The position numbers and the translations under genes are program-made. From Parcubacteria group bacterium GW2011_GWD2_38_11 (GTDB lineage: Bacteria; Patescibacteriota; Minisyncoccia; Moranbacterales; GWC2-37-73), in the NCBI GenBank assembly GCA_000992325.1, contig LBTZ01000009.1:1-34664 (forward strand): 34,664 bases of DNA, written 5' to 3'. The notes beneath the pieces were generated by a model. That model had not been told where the DNA came from, did not search any database, and saw only the letters and a program-made list of their open reading frames with translations. This document shows, piece after piece, positions 23,620 to 31,829 of the stretch. The first letter of the stretch is position 1. Each line of letters opens with the position of its first letter.

Positions 23620-25497
23620 TTACATTTTTTCAGGAACTCTAATACTAAGTAACGCAAGTCCATTTTTTATAACATTTGCAGTTGCTTTGCCAAGCATTAC
23701 CCTTGAATTCCTTAGATTCACATCTTCAGTTTTTATAATTGAAACTTCATTATAAAAACTATTGAAAATGAGTGTTAACTCCTCAAGATAGATACCTATG
23801 TCATGAGGGGAATCAGTTTTTTGAGCTTTTGCGATGACTTGTGGAAACATCATGAGCTTTTTTGCAAGAGAAAATTCCGACTTAACCTCAAAAGAAATTT
23901 CATTTTCATTGAGAACTTTCGTTCCTCCCGGATAAGCATCTTCGAGCTTCCGCAAGATTGACTGGATACGAACATAGGTGTATTGCAAATATGCTGCGCT
24001 ACCACCCTCAAGGTCAAGCATCCTATCCCAATCAAACGAGATGTTTTTAATCCTTGATTGATGAAGATCATTATACAGAATTGCCCCCACTCCAACAATC
24101 TCAGAAATCTCATCTAATTCTTGTTGAGTTAAAGCTGAATTCTTCTGTGAAAGAATTTCGCGCGACTTTTCAACTGATTGCTTCAGTAAATCTTCTAATT
24201 CAATCAGTGTTCCTTTTCTCGTGGACATCTTTTTTCCATCCACTGTTATCATTCCAAAGTCAATGTGTTTTGCTTTCGTTGATAAGGGCAGATATCCAGT
24301 CTTATCAGCAAGGGCAAATAGTTGCTTGAAATTTAAACCTTGTTCACTACCAACCACATAAAGGATTGACTCCGGATTAAAAACTTCAGTTCGAAACTTC
24401 ATCGCAGCTAAATCACGAGACATATAGAGGGTTGAGCCATCCTGTTTACGCAATAAAAATGAAGGTATATTTTCATCAGAATCCACAACAACTGCACCAG
24501 TCTCATCGTCAATCTTACAAGCACCTTTCTCCAGGCAATCCACAACTGCATTTTCCGCATCTTTAATAAAAAAGCTTTCACCAATATACAAGTCAAACTT
24601 TATTCCAAGTCGCTTATACATCTTCTCAAAATCCATAATGCTCAAATCTCTGAAACGCTTCCAAAGTGCCATCAGCTCAGAATCCCCCTCTTCAAGCTTG
24701 ACGAAAAGTGCGCGCGCATCGTCCTCCATTTGAGGATTCTCCTTGGCAAGATCATGAAATTTTACATACAAGTCTTTCAATTCAGTAATAGGATTTTCAA
24801 TTATTTTTTGCTCATCGCCCCACTGCTTATACGCCAATAACAGTTTACCAAACTGCGTGCCCCAATCTCCAAGATGATTATCTTTGATAATAGTATAGCC
24901 GGTCTTTTCGTAGAGGTTGGCAAGAGCTTGTCCTATAATAGTTGACCTAAGATGACCCACACCCATTGGCTTGGCAATATTAGGAGAGGAAAAATCAATA
25001 ACCGCCACCTTTTTTGCATTCACATCGGACTCGCCATATCTGTCTCCCATGCTGGAAATGCAAGAAAGTACCGAGGCATACAAACCGCTCTTTCTTGCCT
25101 CTACATTAACAAAAGGACCAGCAGCAGAAGCTTTTTCCACGAATTCCATACCCTCATTGGCGTTATTAATCCCATCAACTATCTTTGAAGAAAGAAGTTG
25201 GGGATTCACTTTGAGCTTTTTCGCCAACCCAAAGGTTTCAATTGCGAAATCTCCTTCAACGTGAGATGGAGGAGCCTGTAACTGAAAATCTCCGCCAAAA
25301 ACGCCTGGTGCACCAACCGAATTTCCTACAACATCGCTCAGCTCCTTTTGCATCCTGAAAGAAGGATAGGTCTCAGTTGAAATATGTTCTTTTTCTACGA
25401 GCTCACGATTAACCCTGCCAAGAACAGAGTCGACTGTTTCCATAATTTCCTGCTGATATTGCTCGAAAACGGGTACTTCCCTTTCTTTCTTTTTCAT
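23620..25497 (-). CDS. argS: Arginyl-tRNA synthetase
   Basis: ArgRS charges tRNA-Arg. It is a class I enzyme with an N-terminal Add1 domain (about 15-110). The HIGH-type motif is GHLRST in PNIAKPMGVGHLRSTIIGQ, followed by DNHLGDWGTQFG, and the KMSKS-type motif is KKMSTRKG. A C-terminal DALR all-helical anticodon-binding domain ends the protein with the typical NGLALLSIRVPEKM sequence. The ATG at 25497 is preferred because GGAG lies eight bases upstream, giving 625 residues. An in-frame ATG 14 codons earlier lies on the other side of that site. A tRNA-Arg(UCU) gene is in the same window. It is probably co-transcribed with the 56-residue protein. Confidence 0.96.
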   Translation of the reverse strand: MKKKEREVPVFEQYQQEIMETVDSVLGRVNRELVEKEHISTETYPSFRMQKELSDVVGNSVGAPGVFGGDFQLQAPPSHVEGDFAIETFGLAKKLKVNPQLLSSKIVDGINNANEGMEFVEKASAAGPFVNVEARKSGLYASVLSCISSMGDRYGESDVNAKKVAVIDFSSPNIAKPMGVGHLRSTIIGQALANLYEKTGYTIIKDNHLGDWGTQFGKLLLAYKQWGDEQKIIENPITELKDLYVKFHDLAKENPQMEDDARALFVKLEEGDSELMALWKRFRDLSIMDFEKMYKRLGIKFDLYIGESFFIKDAENAVVDCLEKGACKIDDETGAVVVDSDENIPSFLLRKQDGSTLYMSRDLAAMKFRTEVFNPESILYVVGSEQGLNFKQLFALADKTGYLPLSTKAKHIDFGMITVDGKKMSTRKGTLIELEDLLKQSVEKSREILSQKNSALTQQELDEISEIVGVGAILYNDLHQSRIKNISFDWDRMLDLEGGSAAYLQYTYVRIQSILRKLEDAYPGGTKVLNENEISFEVKSEFSLAKKLMMFPQVIAKAQKTDSPHDIGIYLEELTLIFNSFYNEVSIIKTEDVNLRNSRVMLGKATANVIKNGLALLSIRVPEKM

Positions 25498-25753
25498 AGT
25501 TTCTTCTCCTTTTTTATATTTTGTGGTTTCATTTTTCAAAGATATTTATTATGAAATAAAATTAGTTTGCTTATCAGCTTCATAATACAATTCTCGCTGA
25601 AAAACACAATAAAGTCAATCACGCATAAATACAGGAAAATGAATCTGCAGGACACTGCATAATATTGTAAAAGAACTTCAAAACACATCTCTTTTTCATT
25701 CCTGTAATTTCTAACTATAAATCAATCTTGTCATTTTATCAATATTTTCAGCC

Positions 25754-26356
25754 CTAATTTAAGCCATATTTCATATAAAATCCCCTAGCATCAGTTTTTG
25801 GATATTGCATAAATTTCTCCATAACAAGGAGATAGGACTTATCTTGCCATTTTAATCTGTCTTCTTCTGATATCAAAGAAAGGACCTCGGTTTTCCATTT
25901 TTCTGGATAGCATACAAATTCCTTCTGCAAGGCATTACAAACTTCTGGAATAGTGCATAGTAATCCCATTTTTTTACCAACCAGCATATCAGCCCAAAGA
26001 ATTGCCTCTCTTATGTTGATATCTGTTACTTTCAAATCAAGCTTTAATGTATAGAGTAATTTAAGTTTTTTCTGCAAAACATCCAACTCAACGATTTCTC
26101 CTGGATAATCATCGTCTGGCGGAAAATTATGTTTTCTATGAAGATTATAATACCACTCAAGATATGCTTTTGCTGTTTCTTTATTTATTGGCTTCTTTAC
26201 ACAAATAAAAGTGTCTATATCATGGTCATTATCCCAAAATCCTTTTGCAAACCCTCCACAAATAAAACCAAAAGCGAGGTTGTCTCCAAATATTTTACAA
26301 ACTCCATTCATAAAATCCCTTCTTATTTTTTCTTCGGTTTCCTTTCTTGTGCTCAT
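25754..26356 (-). CDS. Small nucleotidyltransferase-fold protein
   Basis: The 200-residue protein has the polymerase-beta nucleotidyltransferase signature: G34-G35 in FICGGFAKGFW, then D44-H-D46-I-D48 and a later acidic residue D92 in IVELDVL. These would bind two Mg2+ ions and transfer a nucleotide to a hydroxyl or protein. The C-terminal part is helical, as in aminoglycoside- or MNT-type enzymes. It starts 3 bases after the aminotransferase stop and is the last gene of that operon, so it may adenylylate the pathway product or an enzyme. The DHDID motif is intact. The substrate is unknown, and antibiotic modification is no more than a possibility. Confidence 0.75.
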   Translation of the reverse strand: MSTRKETEEKIRRDFMNGVCKIFGDNLAFGFICGGFAKGFWDNDHDIDTFICVKKPINKETAKAYLEWYYNLHRKHNFPPDDDYPGEIVELDVLQKKLKLLYTLKLDLKVTDINIREAILWADMLVGKKMGLLCTIPEVCNALQKEFVCYPEKWKTEVLSLISEEDRLKWQDKSYLLVMEKFMQYPKTDARGFYMKYGLN

Positions 26357-26359
26357 AAT

Positions 26360-27682
26360 TTACGACTTGTAAAATTTAATAATCTCTTTAAGTCCACGAT
26401 CCAAAATATTTCTTTCAATATTGGGGCTAATTCGCACATATGGTTTTGAAAAAATAAAACTAAGCACCCCTGGATACACCGAGACTTTAATATTCAGCAG
26501 CAATTTCAAAAATACATCGTAACTATCTCTTGTTCCTGGTATGTTAAATAAAATATTAAGTGAATGACTTGGTTCAATCACCTCAAATCCCGCGCTTTTT
26601 AATTTTTCTACTACATAAAGCCTATTATCGATTACAGCCTGTCTGTTTTTATTTGTTTGTTGAACATAATCAAAATAAAGTTCATCCAATTTTTCATCGG
26701 AAATATCATATTCTGAAAATAACTTTTTATCCAACGCTATTTCTTTTTGTCGATGCAGCTCAAAAATGGCCAGACCTTCCATTAAAAGATAAAAAAATGA
26801 AGCAGGCGACCCATAAGAAGAAGATGCATGTTCGTAATAATCATTAATGAAATCTCTATCCGCTATAAACCACCCTAGTTTTATTCCTGGAGCAAAAAAC
26901 TCTTTTGATAGGCTATTGATCCTGATAACGTTTTTCCTTGTTCTTAAATTTCCAAAAACTTTTTCTCCAAAACACTCATGACACTCATCAAGAATTATCA
27001 ATGTATTTTCAGATGTTTTTTCTATGAGCTCAGCCAAGGAATCTTCTGATACCTTTTTGCCACTAGGATTTATAACTGTTTGTATAAGTGCAACTGCGGT
27101 ATCAGGCGCAATTCTATCGATTAAAGGTTGCAAATTAACACAATCCTCATTGTATCCATCCAGCTCAACAAGCTCAACATTAAAATGCTGTGTCATGCTT
27201 TTAACCAATGGAGGATAGTTAGGTGTCGCGCAAAGAGCATTTACCCTCTGGCCAAATTTTTTAACTCTATTTTTTGAAATATATTCCAATAAATCAGAAA
27301 TTGCTGCCGTAGCTCCCATTGTTATGCAAATATTTTCTGAAGTATAAGGATCGTTGTTAAAAAATATATTCTCATACAGGGCGATAGCTACTCTTGTTTG
27401 CAATCTTCCTCGAGAATCAGAATAACCATACCAATTGCGATCCAATGCGTACTTAATAAAAAACTTCAAAGATTCTGGCATATTAAAAATATCATGATCC
27501 ACAGAGCCACTGGAAAGAATTATATTATCATCCGAGCGATATTTTCCGTATAAATGATCCCTGAAATACACATTAAAAAGTTCCTTTGTGGTTGCGATTT
27601 TATCGCCATCATCCAACCTATCAAGAATATCTCCTCTTGCAGTATTTAAATATTTTTGCAAATGTTTTTTATATTCTTTCAT
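26360..27682 (-). CDS. PLP-dependent class I/II aminotransferase-like enzyme
   Basis: The 440-residue fold-type I enzyme shows the family pattern: YSDSRGRLQTRVAIA near 87-101, GATAAISD (123-130, cofactor phosphate), N205-PSGK, D232-ECHECF and the Schiff-base lysine K260 in NSLSKEFFAPGIKLGW. The usual PGxRxG Arg is Lys (K268), and the C-terminal carboxylate-binding Arg may be in YVRISPN. It could transaminate an aldehyde or keto acid, or act as a C-S lyase or decarboxylase; sequence alone does not decide. The neighbouring ALDH-like protein, 17 bases upstream, could supply an aldehyde for amination. An extra helical N-terminal segment of about 50 residues precedes the core. Confidence 0.85.
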   Translation of the reverse strand: MKEYKKHLQKYLNTARGDILDRLDDGDKIATTKELFNVYFRDHLYGKYRSDDNIILSSGSVDHDIFNMPESLKFFIKYALDRNWYGYSDSRGRLQTRVAIALYENIFFNNDPYTSENICITMGATAAISDLLEYISKNRVKKFGQRVNALCATPNYPPLVKSMTQHFNVELVELDGYNEDCVNLQPLIDRIAPDTAVALIQTVINPSGKKVSEDSLAELIEKTSENTLIILDECHECFGEKVFGNLRTRKNVIRINSLSKEFFAPGIKLGWFIADRDFINDYYEHASSSYGSPASFFYLLMEGLAIFELHRQKEIALDKKLFSEYDISDEKLDELYFDYVQQTNKNRQAVIDNRLYVVEKLKSAGFEVIEPSHSLNILFNIPGTRDSYDVFLKLLLNIKVSVYPGVLSFIFSKPYVRISPNIERNILDRGLKEIIKFYKS

Positions 27683-27699
27683 TATACTACTTATAAAAA

Positions 27700-28896
27700 T
27701 TAGGAGGCTAGCACATTACTTATCAAAACTGGACCAAACTTAAAATTATTATCATGATATACGAAATTAGCCTTTGCTCCATAACCGCCGTATGGTTCAT
27801 TACCTATTTCAATATCATTAACTATTTTATTTATCAAAACTTGTGTATTGGGTATATTTTTATTCAACTCATCACTTGTGCCAAAAACTGATGCGTACAT
27901 AGCATATTCAGAATAATGCTCAGAGTTTAATATTGCCAATAATTCTGACTCACTTTCATATTTTAATATGTAAAAAATCGGAGCAAAAAATTCCACAAAT
28001 TCTCCATTATGATCTTTTATATCACGTTCGATGATGTGCGGAGTAACAATACAAGAATCATAATTCACCACACCCCTAAATGTAATATCATTTTCAGCTT
28101 TCAATAAAAATTCTTTTAATTCATTTATGTATTCAATTCTTTGCACCTTGCCAATTCTTACTCCTTCATCATTATAATTTCCAACTGAAACCATTGACAC
28201 ATCTTCTTTTAAAGTTGCGACGAATTTTTCATATATGACATCAGAAACAAAAATAACATCTATGCCTGCACAATCTTGACCACTATTGAATATTCTCATT
28301 TCTACAATTTTTTTAACAGCCAAATCAATATTTGCATTATTACCAACGATTGCAGGATTAATCCCCCTGCCATTAAAAATAAATTTTTTATCAGGAAATT
28401 CTGTGATTAACTCTTGCACATTTTCATAGCGCCCATTAAATATTACCACCTGCGAATATTCAACACATTCATCCAGAAACTGTTTTCGACTTATTGGATA
28501 TAGGAAAATATTGGGCATCAAATCGGAAAACTCAACAATTTTTACAATTTTTTCAAGAAGTTCATTGATTATCATTGGCGGGCGAACACGCACTTTTTTT
28601 GCAAATGCTGATGAGGTAATTGCAAACAAAACCAATGAATACAATGGCAAATTTATTGGAAAAAAAATACTAATATTTCCATACTTTTTTAAAAAATCAA
28701 GATTTGAAAATTCATTTGAAAATCCTTGAAGAGTTTTGATACTATGCTGGATTTCATAAACAGCAGTTTCACGTGATTCATACATACACAAAATAGAGAT
28801 GAGCTCATCCCTTTTTTTATCTATTTTATTAGCCAACTCGATTGTAGCCCGGATAAATTCGTTGTAATTATTGTTATTCATAAATTCACTAGTCAA
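27700..28896 (-). CDS. Aldehyde dehydrogenase-like protein, divergent
   Basis: The 398-residue protein is related to the NAD(P)-dependent aldehyde dehydrogenase superfamily. It has an FPINLPLYSLV segment (about 79-90, like the PWNFPL cofactor loop), the nucleophile region IFNSGQDC209 and the EFFAPIFYILKYES segment matching the EEPFGPV motif. Where ordinary ALDHs have ELGGKSP with the general-base Glu, it has FNGRGINPAIV, so that Glu is missing, as in CoA-acylating aldehyde dehydrogenases and acyl-CoA reductases. It is shorter than standard ALDHs (about 480), mainly at the N-terminus. I infer reduction of an acyl thioester or acyl phosphate to an aldehyde, perhaps for the aminotransferase encoded next. 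Confidence 0.75.
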   Translation of the reverse strand: MTSEFMNNNNYNEFIRATIELANKIDKKRDELISILCMYESRETAVYEIQHSIKTLQGFSNEFSNLDFLKKYGNISIFFPINLPLYSLVLFAITSSAFAKKVRVRPPMIINELLEKIVKIVEFSDLMPNIFLYPISRKQFLDECVEYSQVVIFNGRYENVQELITEFPDKKFIFNGRGINPAIVGNNANIDLAVKKIVEMRIFNSGQDCAGIDVIFVSDVIYEKFVATLKEDVSMVSVGNYNDEGVRIGKVQRIEYINELKEFLLKAENDITFRGVVNYDSCIVTPHIIERDIKDHNGEFVEFFAPIFYILKYESESELLAILNSEHYSEYAMYASVFGTSDELNKNIPNTQVLINKIVNDIEIGNEPYGGYGAKANFVYHDNNFKFGPVLISNVLAS

Positions 28897-28937
28897 CCAA
28901 CTTTAACTAGATTAAATTAGCAATTGCTGCACCAGAG

Positions 28938-29630
28938 TCAAAATATGCTTTTTCCCCCGCGATAATAAAAAAATAGAACACACTCCCATGTTCGATCTTC
29001 GGAAAAATATTCCTCGGCCACCGAGTCGACAGAGAGATTATCACAATGTTGAAAACGATCAGGATTAAGTAAGATAATCCAAGCCAAATCTACACTAAAT
29101 AATGCAGTTCTGTTATTCTTGCTTGTTATATCACATCTTGCTCTACGAGGAGTCCAGCCAGTATACCTGCCACCGGTATTCACATCAAGAATTAAAATAT
29201 CTCCTGGAATATTCTCCTCGATAAGCTTTCTTCTTAAAGCAATAATTTTAATACAACGAATGCAATTCTGTTCCAATTGTCCCTTGCGGTAATGTGTAAA
29301 TTTACCCTTCCGTTGCTTTTCTAACAAATTACAAACATGCTCTATCAGTGTTCCAATTTTGATATATGGATCATCCACTTTATTTAAATTAGCAAGAAAA
29401 CTCAATTTGGGAATTGCAACCCTAACAAATCCTTTTGGCAAAGGGTCATTAACTCTTTTTTCCAAATATTGCAGATCAATCATAGCTCCGATAAGATATT
29501 TTTCCTGCAATAACTTTAACTGTTCATCTAGAGATTTTATCCAATCTTTCGGTTCAAAAAAGGCCTGCTCCAGGACAATATCATTTTCAAACATATTCAA
29601 TTTTTCATTAATATCAGAAGACATGCACAT
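28938..29630 (-). CDS. Hypothetical protein, first gene of the ALDH/aminotransferase operon
   Basis: No family is recognised in this 230-residue protein. The N-terminal half is helical and acidic. The middle has a basic stretch KQRKGKFTHYRKGQLEQ followed by C-I-R-C, and the C-terminal half has a GGRYTGWTPRRARCDI segment and ends with an aromatic FFYYRGGKSIF tail. There is no TM segment. The ATG at 29630 has GAGGGG ten bases upstream, and a consensus promoter precedes it. It is 41 bases upstream of the ALDH-like gene, so it is probably the leading gene of a four-gene operon. Its role in that pathway is unknown. Confidence 0.6.
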   Translation of the reverse strand: MCMSSDINEKLNMFENDIVLEQAFFEPKDWIKSLDEQLKLLQEKYLIGAMIDLQYLEKRVNDPLPKGFVRVAIPKLSFLANLNKVDDPYIKIGTLIEHVCNLLEKQRKGKFTHYRKGQLEQNCIRCIKIIALRRKLIEENIPGDILILDVNTGGRYTGWTPRRARCDITSKNNRTALFSVDLAWIILLNPDRFQHCDNLSVDSVAEEYFSEDRTWECVLFFYYRGGKSIF

Positions 29631-29660
29631 AAAAAAATAACCCCTCGTTTTAAAGCATAA

Positions 29661-29679
29661 TTACCTCAAAAACAGGTAA
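29661..29679. promoter_or_regulatory. Possible operator: TTACCT-N7-AGGTAA
   Basis: A 6-bp perfect inverted repeat with a 7-base spacer (TTACCT 29661-29666, AGGTAA 29674-29679) covers the predicted transcription start of the operon at 28938-29630 and touches its -10 box. That is the classic place for a repressor site. No repressor gene is adjacent. Confidence 0.4.
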
Positions 29680-29707
29680 CGATAGCATCTTTTACTAAGA
29701 TTGTCAA
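29679..29707 (-). promoter_or_regulatory. Sigma70-type promoter for the ALDH/aminotransferase operon
   Basis: On the minus strand a perfect -35 TTGACA (29702-29707) and a -10 TATCGT (29679-29684) are spaced by 17 bases. The start codon at 29630 follows after about 40 bases of leader that contains GAGGGG. Confidence 0.75.
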
Positions 29708-29747
29708 GCCCACCGAAAAATTCCACTTCTACAAGTGAGATATGCGC

Positions 29748-29770
29748 AAACAGAGACAAAAACTCTGTTT
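29748..29770. terminator. Weak hairpin terminator after the tRNA gene
   Basis: AAACAGAG and CTCTGTTT pair with a seven-base loop. On the plus strand five T residues follow; on the minus strand the tail is TTTGCG. It lies 20 bases past the 3' end of the tRNA gene and may end its transcript, though the minus-strand T-run is short. Confidence 0.4.
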
Positions 29771-29789
29771 TTGAAAGTTTTTTTACATA

Positions 29790-29862
29790 TGCCCCCTGCA
29801 GGACTCGAACCTGCGACCTCCTGGCTAGATTCCAGATGCTCCATCCACTGAGCTAAGGAGAC
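29790..29862 (-). tRNA. tRNA-Arg (anticodon UCU) with A33
   Basis: The 73-base gene folds into a full cloverleaf: acceptor GTCTCCT/AGGGGGC (two G-T pairs), D stem GCTC/GAGC, anticodon stem TCTGG/CCAGG and T arm GCAGG-TTCGAGT-CCTGC. The discriminator is A73 and CCA is not encoded. Spacing between arms equals that of E. coli tRNA-Arg(UCU). The anticodon loop is AATCTAG, so the anticodon is UCU with A37. Base 33 is A instead of the nearly universal U. A shifted register that would restore U33 (anticodon CUA) breaks the stem. Confidence 0.85.
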
Positions 29863-30164
29863 AATTTTATTATAGATGCATTTTAATTTTGTGCAAGCAG
29901 ACTAACTAAATATAAATGAATTATCATAAATAAATACGCAAAAATTTATTATTATACCAAATCCCCCATATCCAGTTCATCCGCAATGAATTCATAAGGA
30001 AACCCCGCAAGAAATACGATCGGACGACACTGGAAAATTTTCGTAGTGAACTTGAACACCTTGTACTTGCAAAGCATCTGCTCTGTTTGAACAATAAGGA
30101 CAATGTCCCAGAGGAACTCTCCTCAAATATTAAATTGATTGGAAACCCAATCTGTTATCACAAA

Positions 30165-30193
30165 GGTAGCGGCTTCATGCCACTACCTTTTTT
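30165..30193 (+). terminator. Rho-independent terminator, plus strand
   Basis: GGTAG-C-GGC and GCC-A-CTACC form an 8-bp stem with one internal mismatch and a TTCAT loop, followed by TTTTTT. It would end a plus-strand transcript coming from the remnant at 29934 and lies just before the Nudix promoter. Confidence 0.75.
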
Positions 30194-30200
30194 ATTTCTG

Positions 30201-30209
30201 TGGTATTAT
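30201..30209 (+). promoter_or_regulatory. Extended -10 promoter for the Nudix gene
   Basis: TGG precedes TATTAT (30204-30209), matching the extended -10 form TGnTATAAT. No good -35 is seen. Start of transcription near 30216 leaves about 23 bases to the ATG at 30239, which argues against the GTG at 30200 as start codon. Confidence 0.45.
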
Positions 30210-30238
30210 GTGGGTATAAGAAAATAACAATAAAATAT

Positions 30239-30775
30239 ATGGATAATGATAGGAATATGGAATTACTTTCCTGTTTTGATGAGACTGGCAATCACATTGA
30301 ACCGCACACAAGAAAAGAGGTTCATGAACAACCATTGAAATTTTGGCATGCTGTTACAAATATTTGGGTGATAAATTCAAAAAGTGAAATTCTTTGCACA
30401 CATAGATCAAGCATCAACGAGGGTAATCCCAACAAATGGCAGACGTACGTCGGAGGACATGTAAAACATGAGGACAGCTTTAAAGAAACTGCTGTCCGCG
30501 AATTAGATGAAGAATTAGGATTAACTCCCGATGATGGAAAATTAATATCAATAAAGGAAGAAAAAGGTGAACATTGGAAACATATCACAGCCATGTTTGC
30601 ATTTTTCTGGGATGGAAAAGCTGAAGACACAAACGCAAAAGATGGAGAAATTGATGGAGCAAAATGGATGAGCTTTGAAGATTACATGAATGATTTTAAT
30701 ACCAATCCAGAACAATGGTGCAATAATATAAATCATGAATTATACACGGATATTTTAAAACTAAAGGTTGAATAA
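30239..30775 (+). CDS. Nudix hydrolase, IPP-isomerase-like subgroup
   Basis: The 178-residue protein holds a Nudix box, GGHVKHEDSFKETAVRELDEELGL in two parts (about 83-106), which binds Mg2+ and hydrolyses a nucleoside diphosphate linked to another group. The REXXEE core is intact, while the first Glu of the box reads as Asp. The lead-in (PLKFWHAVTNIWVIN...ILCTHRSS) resembles the isopentenyl-diphosphate-isomerase-like Nudix subgroup. True isomerase activity cannot be claimed, though IspH is encoded in the window. It is the only intact plus-strand gene here, has its own extended -10 promoter and converges on the gene at 30840. Confidence 0.88.
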   Translation: MDNDRNMELLSCFDETGNHIEPHTRKEVHEQPLKFWHAVTNIWVINSKSEILCTHRSSINEGNPNKWQTYVGGHVKHEDSFKETAVRELDEELGLTPDDGKLISIKEEKGEHWKHITAMFAFFWDGKAEDTNAKDGEIDGAKWMSFEDYMNDFNTNPEQWCNNINHELYTDILKLKVE

Positions 30776-30839
30776 AATAAAATTAATCCTCAAACATCCC
30801 CTCGTCTCTCATTGTACTTTCTTCATTTCAGCCTCATGT

Positions 30840-31655
30840 TTATTTCTTACGATCTAATTTTTGCGTCATCAATTCTGAAATGGAATCATTGTCCAGATAG
30901 CTCCTAAAGTACCAGTGATCATCATCTTCTTGTGGAAGCAATGGAACTATCAATGGCTTTACACCAAAGATAACCTCTATTTCTTTAAAGCTTTTAGTGA
31001 CAACTTCATCTGTAAACTGTTTCTCATTTCTCTTTACTATAAAATTATCAAAAAGTATTCCATAACAAACAAAGAATGCAAAGAATTTTTTGTAATATTC
31101 CAATATCCCACTCTTTCCGGAAATATGTTTACACCATTTGAAATCATCAAAAGACTCTATGCTTATCCCATAAGATTCCAACAATCTATAATGAAAATCA
31201 ACCAAGTTCTCACCCCAAAATGTTTTTATATCACAAAGCCTTTTTCCATCAGAATCAGCCATATCTATTATCGCAATATTACTACTTTCGTTACTATCCT
31301 TGTTTGCATTCTTATTTTTCAAAAATGACAATTTTCCAAGAGAAACTTTGTCATAATTTTTGGTGCAAAACTTATCTTCAACACCTTCCAATCCTATCGG
31401 CTTCAAATCGGTATGCCCAGCCAAATCAAGAAAATATAAAAGTTCTTGATTAGGTGTGATTATGTTTCGAGATATGGCAACTCTCGGCTCAGCCCTAAAA
31501 GGCTCAGGAATTTCCCCGAGGTATTCCTCAACTTTTTTACGAAGTTCATTATCATTCCATCTTTTCCAGACTTCCTCCTTTGCCACAGATAAAGGAGTGT
31601 ACATATTATCAACCGAAAAGCCCTCTTTCTTTTCATTCTGTTTTTCAATATCCAT
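30840..31655 (-). CDS. Hypothetical protein, paralogue of 22416-23240
   Basis: The 271-residue protein shares three blocks with the 274-residue protein encoded upstream of the sensor kinase: the AKEEVWKRW...YLGE start (about 24-47), GENLVDFHYRLLESYG in the middle and FGVKPLIVPLLPQ near the end. Between the blocks the two differ strongly, so the duplication is old or the copies evolve fast. There is no signal peptide or TM span. It has its own promoter (31702-31730) and stands alone between a convergent Nudix gene and an upstream terminator. The family is unknown to me. Confidence 0.7.
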   Translation of the reverse strand: MDIEKQNEKKEGFSVDNMYTPLSVAKEEVWKRWNDNELRKKVEEYLGEIPEPFRAEPRVAISRNIITPNQELLYFLDLAGHTDLKPIGLEGVEDKFCTKNYDKVSLGKLSFLKNKNANKDSNESSNIAIIDMADSDGKRLCDIKTFWGENLVDFHYRLLESYGISIESFDDFKWCKHISGKSGILEYYKKFFAFFVCYGILFDNFIVKRNEKQFTDEVVTKSFKEIEVIFGVKPLIVPLLPQEDDDHWYFRSYLDNDSISELMTQKLDRKK

Positions 31656-31701
31656 AAAAAACTCGCATTTATTGCTTATCTTGATTTGTTGCTAACGAAG
31701 T

Positions 31702-31730
31702 ATGATAGCATAAAATCTTCAGCAAGTCAA
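31702..31730 (-). promoter_or_regulatory. Sigma70-type promoter for the gene at 30840-31655
   Basis: On the minus strand -35 TTGACT (31725-31730) and -10 TATCAT (31702-31707) are spaced by 17 bases, about 45 bases upstream of the ATG at 31655. Confidence 0.7.
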
Positions 31731-31793
31731 TCATTCTTGCTGATATTTTTCTTTTCTTATTTGATTATAACCTCAAATTCATTTTTGGGGAAG

Positions 31794-31827
31794 AAAAAAG
31801 CGCCGATGATGATTCATCTAGCGCTTT
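31794..31827 (-). terminator. Rho-independent terminator after the four-TM gene
   Basis: On the minus strand AAAGCGC...GCGCTTT encloses a second pairing GATGA/TCATC, and TTTTTTC follows. It begins two bases after the stop codon of the gene at 31830. Confidence 0.85.
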
Positions 31828-31829
31828 AA

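Larger units (their letters stand above)
29934..30227 (+). pseudogene. Gene remnant on the plus strand
   Basis: An open frame without a plausible start codon runs from after the TAA at 29931 to a TAA at 30225. Codons from about 29964 to 30160 give protein-like sequence (for example RKPRKKYDRTTLENF and LEHLVLAKHLLCLNNKD). The last part runs through a terminator hairpin, so it cannot be an intact gene end. I do not recognise the family; a decayed 3' end of a transposase or similar gene is possible. The region 29863-30164 holds nothing else that I can see. Confidence 0.3.

Noticed and set aside
29790-29862. Amber-suppressor tRNA (anticodon CUA) obtained by shifting the anticodon loop one base
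   Set aside because: The shifted register gives CTGGA/CAGGA, which does not pair; the UCU register gives five paired bases and normal arm spacing.
30200-30238. GTG at 30200 as start of the Nudix gene
   Set aside because: It overlaps the extended -10 promoter (30201-30209); the ATG at 30239 fits the predicted transcript.
30239-30775. True isopentenyl-diphosphate isomerase
   Set aside because: Only subgroup-level resemblance is visible; the Cys and Glu active-site residues of type I isomerases cannot be assigned with confidence.
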